64,000 nucleotides of DNA from Cordylochernes scorpioides (Eukaryota > Arthropoda > Arachnida > Pseudoscorpiones > Chernetidae): positions 51,659,921 to 51,723,920 of the forward strand of contig CP092870.1 in the NCBI GenBank assembly GCA_030710605.1, written 5' to 3'. Position numbers and translations under genes: made by a program. The notes below the pieces were generated by a model that did not search any database, had not been told where the DNA came from, and saw only the letters and a program-made list of their open reading frames with translations. The stretch's first letter is position 1. Each line of letters begins with the position of its first letter. Shown here one piece after another: positions 53,903-64,000 of the stretch.

Positions 53903-54638
53903 TAGACGGGTGACCAGGGCTTCGCCCCGGGATTGACCCGTGTGCATATCTACCCGAGTGATATATTTAGAACTTTTTTTTTTATAATTGTTTGTTATTA
54001 GCATTATCTATTTGTTTGCATCAGCATAATTTAATCTAATCTTTGTATAGAGAGCGCTGTTCGTGAGCTAAGTAGAATAAATTGAATATATAGTTTTAAT
54101 AATTGATTTATATATTTTTTAAAATAGCCTATCGTCTTCCCCGTAATTTTTTTACCTATGTATGGAAATTTTGGTTTGAATTAGTGAACTACTGCGAATT
54201 TGTATAAGGGACATACAAACAAACAAACAAACATACAAACATACAAACATTGATTTTTATATATATAGACTAGCCGAATGACCCGGGCAACGCCCGGGTT
54301 TTACCCGATTAAAGGTTTTTATTCAAATACTATTTGTTACAATTATAAATTGGCACCGTGGATGTCACTTTTGTGAAACGTCCCGCTCCAAACTTTGTGT
54401 GTTTTTAAAATATAAAAATAAATATGTAAATTTTCACAACGATATTTGAAAATGATATTATTTTGATTTTCAAATACTATTCGTTACAATTATAAATTGG
54501 CGCCGTGGATGTCACTCTTGTGAAACGTCCCACTCCAAACTTTGTGTCTGAGAAGCGATATTTTTATAGAAAGATGATCTGGCTTTTGTTTTCTACTCGA
54601 ATGAATGTTTTTCTGTTAAAATTTTGTTCCGGCGTACA
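53903..54638 (-). mobile_element. Two minus-strand Helitron pieces in tandem
   Basis: The first runs from TCTATATATATAAAAATC (start at 54269) to a hairpin region GGGGCGAAGCCCTGG near 53915. The second abuts it with its 3' end CTAG at 54270-54273 and continues with the 'gaaacgtcccgctccaaact' and 'attcgttacaattataaatt' units (repeated at 54330 and 54480). It is cut at about 54638 by a LINE. Confidence 0.6.
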
Positions 54639-57600
54639 AAATAATAAAACGAATCTATGGAATAACCGAAATACTTTACCAAAAAATAGTCGTGGAATCA
54701 TTCAGGACTACAAAGCGAGTGACCCAATGCTTTAACTGCAAGGGTTTTGGGCATGGCCAGCTAAACTGCTTTTTGAAGCCCAAATGCAAAACTCCCCTAA
54801 CACCATACCTCAAGCAAGCTCCACTAAAACAGAAGAAGCAACTGTTGAAAACAAAAGGCAAGTTACGCTGAAACTGCGAAAAAGAAAACTACTCATTCTG
54901 ACACCAGGGAACTGTGCGAAAAGTTATTAGAAATTATCAAAACTTACTTACAATGAAAGGCAAATTACCTTTAAAATCGTTTTCTGGAATTGCAACGCAA
55001 TCAAACTCAAAAAATAATTCCTACAGTTTTTAGAAGAAAACTCAATAGACATGGCACTGCTCAGTGAAACACACTTAAAACCATCTGTCGACCTCAAATT
55101 CAGAAACTATCAGACAATAAGAGACGATAGAATCGTTGGAAGGGGCGGTGGAACGGCAATAATTCTAAAAAACTATCTTAAATATTAAAAAGTGCTGATT
55201 CAAACATCTAACATGGAAAACACCACAATTCTAATGAAACCAGATGGAAGGGCAGTAGTGCAGATATCGTCAATCTATAAGAAACCCGATCTACCACTCC
55301 AGGAGAAAGATCTGAATCTCTTGTTAGAAAATAATCAATCAGTAATCGCTGCAGGAGACTGGAACTCCAAGCACCCTCTTTGGGGCTCAAGAACCTCCTA
55401 TAATAGTGGAACCGTGCTTCATAATTTTTCCGAAAAAGAAAACCTGGACATTGTCGCACCTTCTTCACCCACGCACTACAGTCCTTTGGGAAATCCAGAC
55501 TTTCTAGACATCGCAATTCTTAGAAACATCCCCTGAACTTCGAGGATTAAGACCCTGGATGCCTTATCGTCAGATCACCTCCCAGTAATCCTTGAGCTGA
55601 CCTGCCCGAAGGATGAATTCACGACTAGGTCTTGCCGACTCACTAACTGGGTACACTTCCAACAAGACTTAATTTCCAGTACGCCTCCTAGAGTACCCTT
55701 GAAAACGGAAGCCAATATTGACTCAGCAGTGACCATACTAAATTATAAAATCTACAACAGCTACTCAAAAAACACAGTTATATCATCCTCTTCATCAAAA
55801 CAGAACCCCTCGACCAAGGCCTTTATAAAAGAAAAGAATAAAGCTCGTAAGAGATGGCAAGCAACCTGGGATCCAGCCCATAGAGCCATTTATTTAAACC
55901 TACAGGGAAAAGTTAACAAAGCCCTCAAATCCGACTCCACCGAGAACTGGAATCAATTCATACACAAGATTGAATCAAGCCCAAAGGACTTCTGGAGAAA
56001 AACAAAACCCATCAGGAAAAAAAACGGAAAGGATTTCAAGTTTAGTAACGAACGGCAAACCCTTATTGACCGACAAAGAAATCGGAAATGAACTTGCAGA
56101 ACACTTCTCCAACCAGTTCTCCAAGGAAAAAGGAGAAGACCAACCAAATATAACTTATAATCACCAACAAGAAAAAATGCTCACAATGACGACACCAAAT
56201 GAAGTCAAAGAAGTGATTAAATACTTAGCTAACCACAAAGCTCCTGGCCATGACAATATCACTCCGCAAATGGCCAAGAATCTTCCCATCAAATGGATTG
56301 TATTTCTAGCTGGAGTATTCAACGCCGCATTGCACTTGTGTTACTACCCCAAAGTCTGGAAGCATGCTATCATAATTCCAATTCCAAAAAAATCCGCTAA
56401 ATCCCCTGAAGATCTGAGACCTATCAGCCTCCTCCCCACCATCGGCAAAATTTACGAAAGAATTAATTTACGTAGACTTCAGATGTACTTGGACAACTCT
56501 AACTTATTCATCCCGCAGCAATTCGGATTCAGAAGGGGGCATTCAACAACTCACCAACTCATTGCAGTTCTGGACTACATCCAGATAAGAATATCACATG
56601 AGGAAGTGGTTGGTGCTGTCTTTCTAGATTTTGCGAAAGCATTTGATAAAGTTTGGCATAATGGCCTTATAAAGAAACTCACAAAACACCAGTTTCCAAG
56701 TGACATTATCAATTTTATGCAGAATTATCTACAGGGCAGGACATTTTCAGTCAAGCAAGAAAATTTTATAAATGAACCAAAGCCAATCCAGACTGGAGTA
56801 CCTCGGACCCTACCTTTTCAATATTTACATTAATGACTTCCCACTGCACTCTAAATGTAAACTTAAGCTCTTCGCAGATGACACAGCAATTTTATTTAAC
56901 TCTAAATCAGTCAACCTATTGGTTACTCAGCTTCAGAATTACCTAAATGACATAATCAAATGGTGCGATGAGTGGAAACTAGACATTAACCCAACTAAGA
57001 CTCAAGCAATAGTTTTTCCCCAAGAGATAACAAAAAAGACAAGCCGCAAACCAACTTGGCAGTGATCTCAAGCACTATTAGTTGGGCCGACCATGCCAAG
57101 TATCTTGGTGTCACTTTGGATTCGAAATTAAAATTTAACCTACATGTCCAAAACACCATAAGAAAGGCAAAAATAGCCGAAATATTTCTATCAAGCCTGC
57201 TTAATTTTAAAAGTAATTTAACAACAAAGCATAAATTCACGTTGTACAAAACCTGTATTCTATCCATCATTACGTACGCACTACCAGTCTGGGGCAAATA
57301 TATCGCACCTACGGATAAAAAAAGAATAGATGCCTTCATGAGGATTTGCTTACGAACCACTATAGGAGCCCCATTCAATCTTTCAAACAAAATTCTCAAA
57401 GAAGATCTCAACCAGCCTAATATAGAAGAGATTTATCAAGACTCTGCGACAAGACTATTCTCGCAATTTCAAAAATCATCAAATCCAACTATACAAGAAA
57501 TTGTTCAAAATCAAGGTGACCTCAGGCACCGAATCCGACGACCTGGACCCAATGGCTAGCTGACAGCCAAACACCCAACAACTGTCCTCCTGTAAGGTTC

Positions 57601-57717
57601 GGGGGGCCACTCCAGCATTACAACTCGCCATGTGTAAATAATCTGGAAAAGGTGACTCGCGAGCTGTGCTCGAGTGTAACACCTGCAAATTGAGAATAAA
57701 TAAATAAATAAATAAAT
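54639..57717 (+). pseudogene. Jockey-like LINE, 5'-truncated and broken
   Basis: It begins in the gag-like ORF1: VTQCFNCKGFGHGQLNC is a CCHC zinc knuckle. The endonuclease shows LLSETHLKP, GDWNSKHPLWG and SDHLPVILEL in frames broken at 55186 and 55534. The reverse transcriptase has HKAPGHDNITP, RPISLLPTIGKIYER, QFGFRRGHST, FLDFAKAFDKVW and the catalytic LFADDTAILF. A small deletion after QTGVP removes the usual QGSVL block and shifts the frame. A C-terminal region (57056-57559) follows. The 3' end is an (AATA)n tail at 57681-57717. Element length is about 3.1 kb. Confidence 0.88.
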
Positions 57718-58054
57718 ATGGCATCATCAAACAGAAAGTTTGAAATGCGAATTTATTTTTCGTTTTGCACTCCTGTAAAAGGGTGGAAATATGCCCAAAA
57801 GCTTGTGTGAGAATGCAATAATTAAATGAAAAATAAACTCATTTATAGAAAACTATTGTATGTTTTTCAATGGTTTTATAAATGATTGTAGATAATCCAA
57901 CTTTTCCAAAAGGGTTTAATAGATATTTCTCTTTTCCATTTTTTAAAATGGGAAATGGGACAAAGATTAAATACCCGAAAAACGAATTAGATACCAATTT
58001 AATTTTGTGCTGCGTGTTCAACTATGATAAATAAACAAATAATTACTTAATACT
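57718..58054. other. Non-coding stretch
   Basis: No gene is recognised between the LINE tail and the tandem arrays. Confidence 0.45.
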
Positions 58055-58552
58055 GTAGAACTACCTCCCTGTAAAGGACAACACCTAGTTACAGAGCTAA
58101 AGTGTGCTTTAGGAAGAGCAGCTACAGCAGAACTACTTCTCTGTAAAGGACAACACCTAGTTACAGAGCCAAAGTGTCTTTTAGGGAGAGCAGCTACAGT
58201 AGAACTACCTCTCTGTAAAGGACAACACCTAGTTACAGAGCCAAAGTGTCTTTTAGGGAGAGCAGCTACAGTAGAACTACCTCTCTGTAAAGAACAACAC
58301 CTAGTTACAGAGCCAAAGTGTCCTTTAGGGAGAGCAGCTACAGTAGAACTACCTCCCTGTAAAGGACAACACCTAGTTACAGAGCCAAAGTGTTCTTTAG
58401 GGAGAGCAGCTACAGTAGAACTACCTCGCTATAAAGGACAACACCTAGTTACAGAGCCAAAGTGTCATTTAGGGAGAGCAGCTACAGTAGAACTACCTTC
58501 CTGTAAATAACAACACCTAGGTACAGAGCCGAAGTGTCCTTTAGGGAGAGAT
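58055..58552. repeat. 72-bp tandem array, 7 units
   Basis: The word 'agaactac' recurs at 58057, 58129, 58201, 58273, 58345, 58417 and 58489, an exact 72-bp step. Each unit reads through 'ggacaacacctagttacaga' and 'ttagggagagcagctacagt'. Few differences separate the units. No coding frame runs through. Confidence 0.9.
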
Positions 58553-58647
58553 GTCCTCTTACTGGAGATTTGCTAAAGAGTAAAAATGATAATTTTAAAA
58601 ATGTGAACTGTCCTTTGTATAGAGGACACCACTCTACATCACAGATA

Positions 58648-59275
58648 CAGTAGAGCAACCTCCATGATGGGACACTCCCGCTAAAGGGCACCTCTCTACA
58701 AAGGACAGTTTCCACCACTAATACAGTAGAACAACCTCCATGAGAGGACACTCCCGCTAGAAGACACCTCTCTACAAAGGACAGTTTCCACCACTAATAC
58801 AGTAGAACAACCTCCATGAGAGGACAATCTCGCTAAAGGGCACCTCTCTACAAAGGACAGTTTCCACCACTAATACAGTAGAACAACCTCCATGAGAGGA
58901 CACTCTCGCTAAAGGGCACCTCTCTACAAAGGACAGTTTCCACCACTAATACAGTAGAACAACCTCCATGAGAGGACATTCCCGCTAGAAGACACCTCTC
59001 TACAAAGGAAAGTTTCCACCACTAATACAGTAGAACAACCTCCATGAGAGGACACTCCCGCTAAAGGGCACCTCTCTACAAAGGACAGTTTCCACCACTA
59101 ATACAGTAGAACAACCTCCATGAGAAGACACTCCCGCTAGAAGACACCTCTCTACAAAGGACAGTTTCCACCACTAATACAGAAGAACAACCTCCATTAG
59201 AGGACACTCCCGCTAAAGGGCACCTCTCTACAAAGGACAGTTTCCACCACTAATACAGTAGAACAACCTCATGAT

Positions 59276-59280
<5 letters not shown>
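58648..59280. repeat. 76-bp tandem array, 8 units plus
   Basis: 'agaacaacctcc' (first unit 'agagcaacctcc') recurs at 58652, 58728, 58804 and every 76 bp to 59260. Units contain 'acctctctacaaaggacagt' and 'ttccaccactaatacagta'. The start of each unit resembles the 72-bp unit ('cagtagaac.acctcc'), so both arrays may share an ancestor. Confidence 0.9.

Positions 59281-59317
<37 letters not shown>
59281..59317. repeat. (AT)n microsatellite
   Basis: An uninterrupted AT run that served as the insertion site of the LTR element. An AT run also follows that element at 61353. Confidence 0.95.
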
Positions 59318-59321
<4 letters not shown>

Positions 59322-59657
59322 GCGACCGCACTTTGCTTCAGCGAACTGGGACAAAGCTTCAAAACCCATACGGGCTGAAAAATGGCGGCCCCACTTTGCC
59401 TCAGCAAGCGCGTGCTTTAAGAACACTTCACTACGCATGCGCGGGCGTCATCCGGAACTTTCTAGCGGCTAGTTTCTTCCGACACTTGATCTGGCACTCA
59501 GGCGGTAAACAACAAGGCTAGCGCGGCGGCCGTTATTTCAACCGTTGCTTCTTTTCTCTTTATAATTTATTGCTTTAAATAAATTAAGTTTAATTATAAT
59601 TTTATCAGCAGCCTTTCCACAAGCCACACCAACACTTCACGCAACAACCATCCTACA
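59318..59657 (+). repeat. 5' LTR of gag-only element copy 2
   Basis: 340 bp, TGTAGC...CTACA. Contains GCATGCGCGGGCGTCATCC and an A/T-rich end ('cttcttttctctttataatt'). Confidence 0.8.
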
Positions 59658-59715
59658 AATTTGGTGAGCCGGACGACTCGAATGAAGAATTAACGGCCAA
59701 CGTCAAGGGCAAATC

Positions 59716-61170
59716 TTGGAAGCTCAAACATTCACGATGGAACTCACCCCATCTCAAATATCAAAATTTATTTTTCGAGCTCCACCCTTCTTGCCAAACG
59801 ACATACCATTGTGGCTCAACCAACTGGAAGCTGCCTTTAATTTTGCAAACATCGCCAGCGACGACGATTTCAAGTATAACACAATAATCGTTAATTTGGA
59901 TAGACTGGCTCTCATCTGCGTCTTCGACATTGTAGAGAACCCACCAATATCAGGAAAATATGCGGCGTTCAAAGAACGACTTCTCCTGCGATTTGGCCGG
60001 TCACGCCAGGTAAGAACAGCTCAAGTCTTAGAAACTAAGCCCATTGCTGATCAGAGACCCTCGATTATCCTGGTTGAATTGTCCAAACCACCTCCATCTT
60101 AGCACTGTGATCCCTGTACTCCCACATCCAATAGCCTCCAACACCTGGAGCAGACGGATTTTCCCCGTGACATGAAGGTCACAACAACTGCTCCGGTGAC
60201 TACAGTCCATGACGTTGAAGACAACAAATCAAGCTCAACCTTGACTTCTCCCAACAGCTCTCTGAGTAACTCTTCATCCCTGTACTCCTCATCGTTCTGC
60301 TCCAACCCTCCTTCAAATACCATCTCGTGCCCCCCTGAAACTGTTTTCTCCACCCCAGTGCACAGTGACAATCCCTTGCCCCAGCAGCCGCCGTCTCATG
60401 AAGAGCCCTTGCCCCAGCAGCCGCCGTCTCATGAAAAGCCCTTGCCCCAGCAGCCGCCGTCTCATGAAAAGCCCTTGCCCCAACAGCCGCCGTCTCATGA
60501 AGAGCCCTTGCCCCAGCAGCCGCCGTCTCATGAAGAGGCCTTGCCCCAACAGCCGCCGTCTCATGAAGAGCCCTTGCCCCAGCAGCCGCCGTCTCACGAA
60601 GAGCCCTTGCCTCCATCTTGCGAGCAGAAACATCTACTCTTCCTAGAAGAAACCAATAACGCTGCTGCAACGACTCCTCTCCACTTGCAGCCCGCCCAAA
60701 CTTCGGTAACACAACCTCTCCAACCTCAAAACTCTCTCCAACAGTCATTACCTCCCATTGAAGCAAGAGTCACTACTTCCCTAATACCAATAGCTCCTCC
60801 GGTACTCAGGGCGACTACACCCATCACTGAGCAACCCATCGTGTCCCTGCAAGCTAACAAGATGGTCGCCACCCAATACATCCGGACAACATTTGAAAAG
60901 GACAGGTGCCTCCCTCAAGCCCCCAAGACAAGATCCCAACCCAACAAGGCACCCTATCAAGAGTTCCCTCTACGACTACATAGGATCTTTGAAGATCCTA
61001 CTGGAGGGGGAGTAGTGTGGCGACCGCACTTTGCTTCAGCGAACTGGGACAAAGCTTCAAAACCCATACGGGCTGAAAAATGGCGGCCCCATTTTGCCTC
61101 GGCAAGCACGTGTTTTAAGAACACTTCACTACGCATGCGCGGGCGTCATCCGGAACTTTCTAGCGGCTAG
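59716..61170 (+). pseudogene. Gypsy-type gag with 33-bp repeats, copy 2
   Basis: The N-terminal capsid-like domain (FIFRAPPFLPNDIPLWLNQL, NTIIVNLDRLA, KERLLLRFG) reads to SKPPPS, where TAG (60100-60102) stops it. Copy 1 has CAG at that point. The same frame then runs on to 61170, through a Ser/Thr-rich stretch, seven units of PLPQQPPSHEE, and on into the 3' LTR. With one nonsense change only, this copy's gag was open recently. Gag alone would let the element be packaged by a related autonomous Gypsy. Confidence 0.82.
60373..60603 (+). repeat. 33-bp coding minisatellite, 7 units
   Basis: Each unit encodes PLPQQPPSHE(E/K). Copy 1 has five units at about 41290-41457 (minus). The number differs between the two copies, so the array changes length. 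Confidence 0.88.
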
Positions 61171-61354
61171 TTTCTTCCGACACTTGATCTGGCACTCAGG
61201 CGGTAAACAACAAGGCTAGAGCGGCGGCCGTTATTTCAAACGTTGCTTCTTTTCTCTCTATAATTTCTTGCTTTAAATAAATTAATTTTAATTATAATTT
61301 TATCAGCAGCCTTTCCACAAGCCACACCAACACTTCACGCAACAACCATCCTAT
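61016..61354 (+). repeat. 3' LTR of gag-only element copy 2
   Basis: Nearly identical to the 5' LTR. The last bases merge with the flanking AT microsatellite. Confidence 0.8.
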
Positions 61355-61403
61355 ATATATATATATATAAAGAGAGAGGGAGAGTAAATAAACAATTTCT
61401 TAC

Positions 61404-61585
61404 CTTTGGGAATCTGGTCATAATCTACTTTAACATATTTGTCTCTATCATAACGCATATGTTCGTGCATAAGCCCAATAACATGGCCTAACTCATGAAG
61501 TACAGTAGAATAATTTTTAGAGCTATTTGAAATAGATGCTTGGTGTTCTCTTTTTCCAATATATCCTTCATAGGCATAGCTGTCA
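61404..61585 (-). CDS. Astacin-like metallopeptidase, catalytic exon
   Basis: The zinc-binding signature HELGHVIGLMHEH is complete: three His ligands, the catalytic Glu and the family's HExxHxxGxxHE form. YDRDKYVKVDYDQIPK follows, as in astacins. The donor is AAAG|gtaaga at 61404/61403, phase 1, which agrees with the acceptor phase of the exon at 50275. The acceptor is probably ttgtgtgcag, ending at 61586. An alternative AG lies about 27 bp upstream. Signal peptide and pro-region exons would lie at higher coordinates, probably beyond the window. The large TE-filled intron is typical of arthropod genes. Confidence 0.85.
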
Positions 61586-61673
61586 CTGCACACAAATTTG
61601 TTCATTTAATACTAAAATAAACAAAATTTTCTCAATAAGGTAATAGATTATTATTTTTATTATTATTATTTTA

Positions 61674-61935
61674 CACCCATACCTCGCTTTGCGTCGGGGT
61701 TACCTTCCAAAAAAACACGACGCAAATTGAAACGACGCAAACTGAAAATATCTGAAGGCGCATTCAAAAACAAAGGTGTTGCCATATTTTAGGAAAAAAA
61801 ATTAAAGATTCGAATCCAAAATAACAAAACTTCGAAAATCTAACGATTCACAGTGAAAATCAGTAAAAATTAAGCAGTGACGCAACTTCGAAAAAAAAAA
61901 CGCAAAACGAAACGACGCAAAGCGAGGTATTGGTG
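61674..61935. mobile_element. TA-flanked MITE, copy 3 of 3
   Basis: CACCCATACCTCGCTTTGCG at the left and CACCAATACCTCGCTTTGCG as complement at the right, flanked by TA (61672-61673, 61936-61937). It is in reverse orientation relative to copies 1 and 2, and lies upstream of the astacin catalytic exon. Confidence 0.75.
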
Positions 61936-62033
61936 TATTTCGAAAGCTCTATATCCCGCAAGGGATACTTGCACCAAACAAGGATAAAAGTTTATTTACA
62001 TAAGTTATTTACATTATTCAACGCATGAAAACA

Positions 62034-62330
62034 TTAGAGATACAGATTTTTTAAAAGGTTTAGAATGTATTTACAAAATGAATTGAACTTTAAATATGAT
62101 TTTTTATCGGAAATCAAATCAATAAGTTCACCAACAACTAGTTCAATCTTCATTCTATAATCTTGAAATGCTGGGCAATCGATCAGTAGATGTCTTGAGG
62201 TTTGTTCCTCAATACCACAAAAGCAACTTGAATCCTCCACTGCCTTTATTCTATTTAAAAAACTTTTGAAATTTCCGTGGTTTGTAACAAATTGAGTATT
62301 ATAAAAATTTGGACGAAAGTATTTAGGGAT
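62034..62330 (-). pseudogene. LINE fragment, C-terminal Cys/His tail (R1/LOA-like)
   Basis: On the minus strand, TNHGNFKSFL and then CFCGIEEQTSRHLLIDCP match the end of R1/LOA/Jockey-group ORF2 proteins, where an RNase-H-like end has CxCG..ET..H.L..CP. The frame stops at 62034. Only the last 90 or so residues survive, with a shift near 62240. Confidence 0.7.
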
Positions 62331-62900
62331 TTCTTGGGGAAAAAAGCTTTAGAAAGTATTATTTGCTGTGTTTTTCAGAACATTCATTCTTGTAAATAGA
62401 TAAATAATATCAGGTTTATATTTATAAGGAAAACATTAATTGCAGGATTTGTGGAAATATGATATCTGATGATATCTCCAACTCTATCATAGAATGCAAA
62501 TATTTAGGTGAAGAAAGAGAAAAAAACTTTTAAAAACACCTACTGAAGATTTAGCAACCCACTGAAGATTCTGAGAACTATTTCAGAAAAGAAAAATAAG
62601 AAAAACACTCTATAATTTCTACAGATAAATTGTAAATAGATTCATACACAAAAGAGGTAGTGAGGAAAGTTTTAGAACAGATGTGTAAATAAATCCCTTT
62701 TCAAACAAAGGCTCACGTGCACATGGGGAAAGGGATAAAGGAAATACTGTATCATTTTGCTGCTGTATGGCGAATCCATACAGGGCTATGGGCCCTAATA
62801 AAAGCCTTTTGTTATTGTTGTTGTTATATATAAGAAATTTAAACTATTTATAACGTTTTTGAATTAAAATGAATCAATTTCTATTTCCCTCATTGCCCAT
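62331..62900. other. Non-coding, with a LINE-like 3' tail
   Basis: A less AT-rich block (62707-62800) leads into 'ctaataaaagccttttgtta' and (TTG)n at 62814-62824, the look of a LINE 3' end. The rest shows nothing recognisable. Confidence 0.35.
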
Positions 62901-63268
62901 ATTCTTATTCTTTCTTATCTCCACTCAATCATATTAGGATATCAAGTTGTGACCCTTGATGGTGTCTGTTTGACAGCCACCACGACTGGGTGAAGTAGAA
63001 TACGTCTTCCTTTGTCATTAAAACTGGGAGCACTACTCAGTGGCAGGCCGACTTAGCTCCAAAAGAAATGGCCGCCTCTGACATGAGGAACAGACGCCAT
63101 GTGTAGCCGCTCCTAACATGGAGTACAAACGCTGCTCATCCTGTATCCCTGGATTAGGAGTCCTGACAGGGTACTATCAGCATGGCCAGCTGAACCCAGG
63201 TTTTTATTAGTGAGCTTGTTACTGCTCCCACTCCTCCTTTTTCATCCAAGCTCTGCAAAGGCGGAGTT
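62901..63268 (-). mobile_element. 5'-truncated retroposon, copy 2 of 2
   Basis: Flanked by tcattgcccat (62890-62900 and 63269-63279). In minus orientation it ends in an A-rich tail (GATAAGAAAGAATAAGAAT). Same family as 25211-25611. Confidence 0.7.
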
Positions 63269-63501
63269 TCATTGCCCATTATTTTATCATTGTAGTTAGA
63301 GAAGTAGAAAATTGCCACGTGGAAAAATAAGAAAGACAAACTTAAGGAGTTGAGTTTCTTTCCTGGGTAATTGGCCATTTAGAGCATGGTTTCTTAACCC
63401 CTATGTCAGAACGCGACTTCCAGTGGCAAGAGATCCAGCAGGAAGGATAACAAACTTCAGGATGACAGAGCAATTTATTTAAGGTAAGAAAAAACTATGA
63501 A
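63269..63501. other. Non-coding stretch
   Basis: No gene is seen. 'ccagcaggaaggataac' and 'caggatgacagagcaattta' near 63440-63475 recall Helitron body words. Confidence 0.35.
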
Positions 63502-64000
63502 TCTATATATATAAAAATGAATGTATGTGTGTGTGTGTGTGTGTGTGTCCTTTATGCCTGATTAAACCACTAATTGGAACGCCATGAAACTTTGGGAAGT
63601 TATTTAGTATAGTACTGGGAAAGTTTCTGAAAAATAATTTCTTGAATATCCTTAAGAGTTATATGCAGATTTGTAGATTTAACTCGCAAGCAACGCCCCC
63701 ATTGCGACGATGATAACAAGTTTATTAATCTATAAGTTTTATTATCACTAAGTTTATTATCTTAAAGATTATTTATCAAAAGTAAGATTTTCTAACTATT
63801 AATTGCGCACAAGTCAAAGTTAGTTATCGAGTATTTTTCAAGGGTCCGGGAAAAAATGTTCACTAGATAAAACGATGATTTTTTAATGTAGAAAATTAGG
63901 AAAGACAAAATTCAGGATGACACGGCAATTTATATGAGACAAGATGAGTCAAGGGACCGGGAAAAAATGTTCACTTTATCGAGAGATTCAAATTTACGAG
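63502..64000 (+). mobile_element. Helitron, cut by the window end
   Basis: Starts TCTATATATATAAAAATG followed by a GT run, 'cctttatgcctgattaaacc' and 'gccatgaaactttgggaagt'. The body matches 5987-6699 from 'aaaaataatttcttgaatat' on. The 3' end lies beyond the window. Confidence 0.7.

Larger units (their letters stand above)
59318..61354 (+). mobile_element. Gag-only LTR element, copy 2
   Basis: LTRs at 59318-59657 and 61016-61354 (TGTAGCGACCGC...CATCCTA). A putative primer-binding region AAATTTGGTGAGCCGGACG follows the 5' LTR, and a purine-rich tract GGAGGGGGAGTAG precedes the 3' LTR. The interior encodes only gag. It is in an AT microsatellite, which hides the target duplication. Plus orientation, opposite to copy 1. 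Confidence 0.85.

Noticed and set aside
58055-59280. CRISPR-like regular repeats
   Set aside because: The repeats are contiguous tandem units without unique spacers, and this is a eukaryotic sequence.

Overview
This is a eukaryotic, AT-rich stretch that is almost entirely mobile DNA. The only convincing host gene is an astacin-type zinc metallopeptidase, seen as two minus-strand exons (61404-61585, then 50007-50275) separated by an intron of about 11 kb packed with transposons. The repeat families (Penelope-like elements with GIY-YIG endonuclease and hammerhead-like motifs, Tc1/mariner, hAT, Helitrons, Jockey/I-like LINEs, Gypsy) suggest an arthropod, perhaps a chelicerate such as a spider. 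The species is inference; no host barcode gene is present.

Layout. 1-7.1 kb: Helitron fragments, a hammerhead-like ribozyme motif (5357-5398) and a fold-back MITE. 7.2-15.6 kb: a four-level nest. An outer element (7184-15567) has inverted-repeat ends starting CAC, a TAA duplication and a broken ORF of a protein family I recall as 'uncharacterized' in many arthropods. It is invaded by a Tc1 element (7544-8961) and a hAT element (10442-14794). The hAT is itself invaded by a palindromic Penelope-like insertion (10559-12547). 16.2-20.4 kb: two decayed LINEs joined in opposite orientation. 21.3-25.6 kb: a tRNA-bearing Helitron, a mariner, a candidate exon or retrocopy, a MITE, a short inverted repeat and a LINE tail. 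26-28.2 kb: a Gypsy gag-protease fragment interrupted by a 241-bp palindrome of two hammerhead-like motifs. 28.3-40.3 kb: four Penelope-like copies, two minus then two plus, the last carrying a Gypsy element with both LTRs but no reverse-transcriptase core. 40.3-46.4 kb: Helitrons, a gag-only LTR element and three Helitron-borne tRNA-Gly(GCC) genes. 47.4-57.7 kb: a decayed mariner, a MITE, the last astacin exon, more Helitrons and a Jockey-like LINE. 58-64 kb: 72-bp and 76-bp tandem arrays, a second gag-only LTR element, the catalytic astacin exon, a third MITE copy, LINE tails and a final Helitron.

The most unusual items are: a tRNA-Gly(GCC) gene with internal promoter boxes and a T-run terminator riding inside a non-autonomous Helitron (three near-complete and three degenerate copies); the orphan arthropod gene family sitting inside transposon-like termini; palindromic Penelope-like insertions ranging from 963-bp arms down to ribozyme-only hairpins; and two 100-N assembly gaps whose flanks join without any missing bases. 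No identity values or database hits were computed. Family names rest on motifs and recalled family features.
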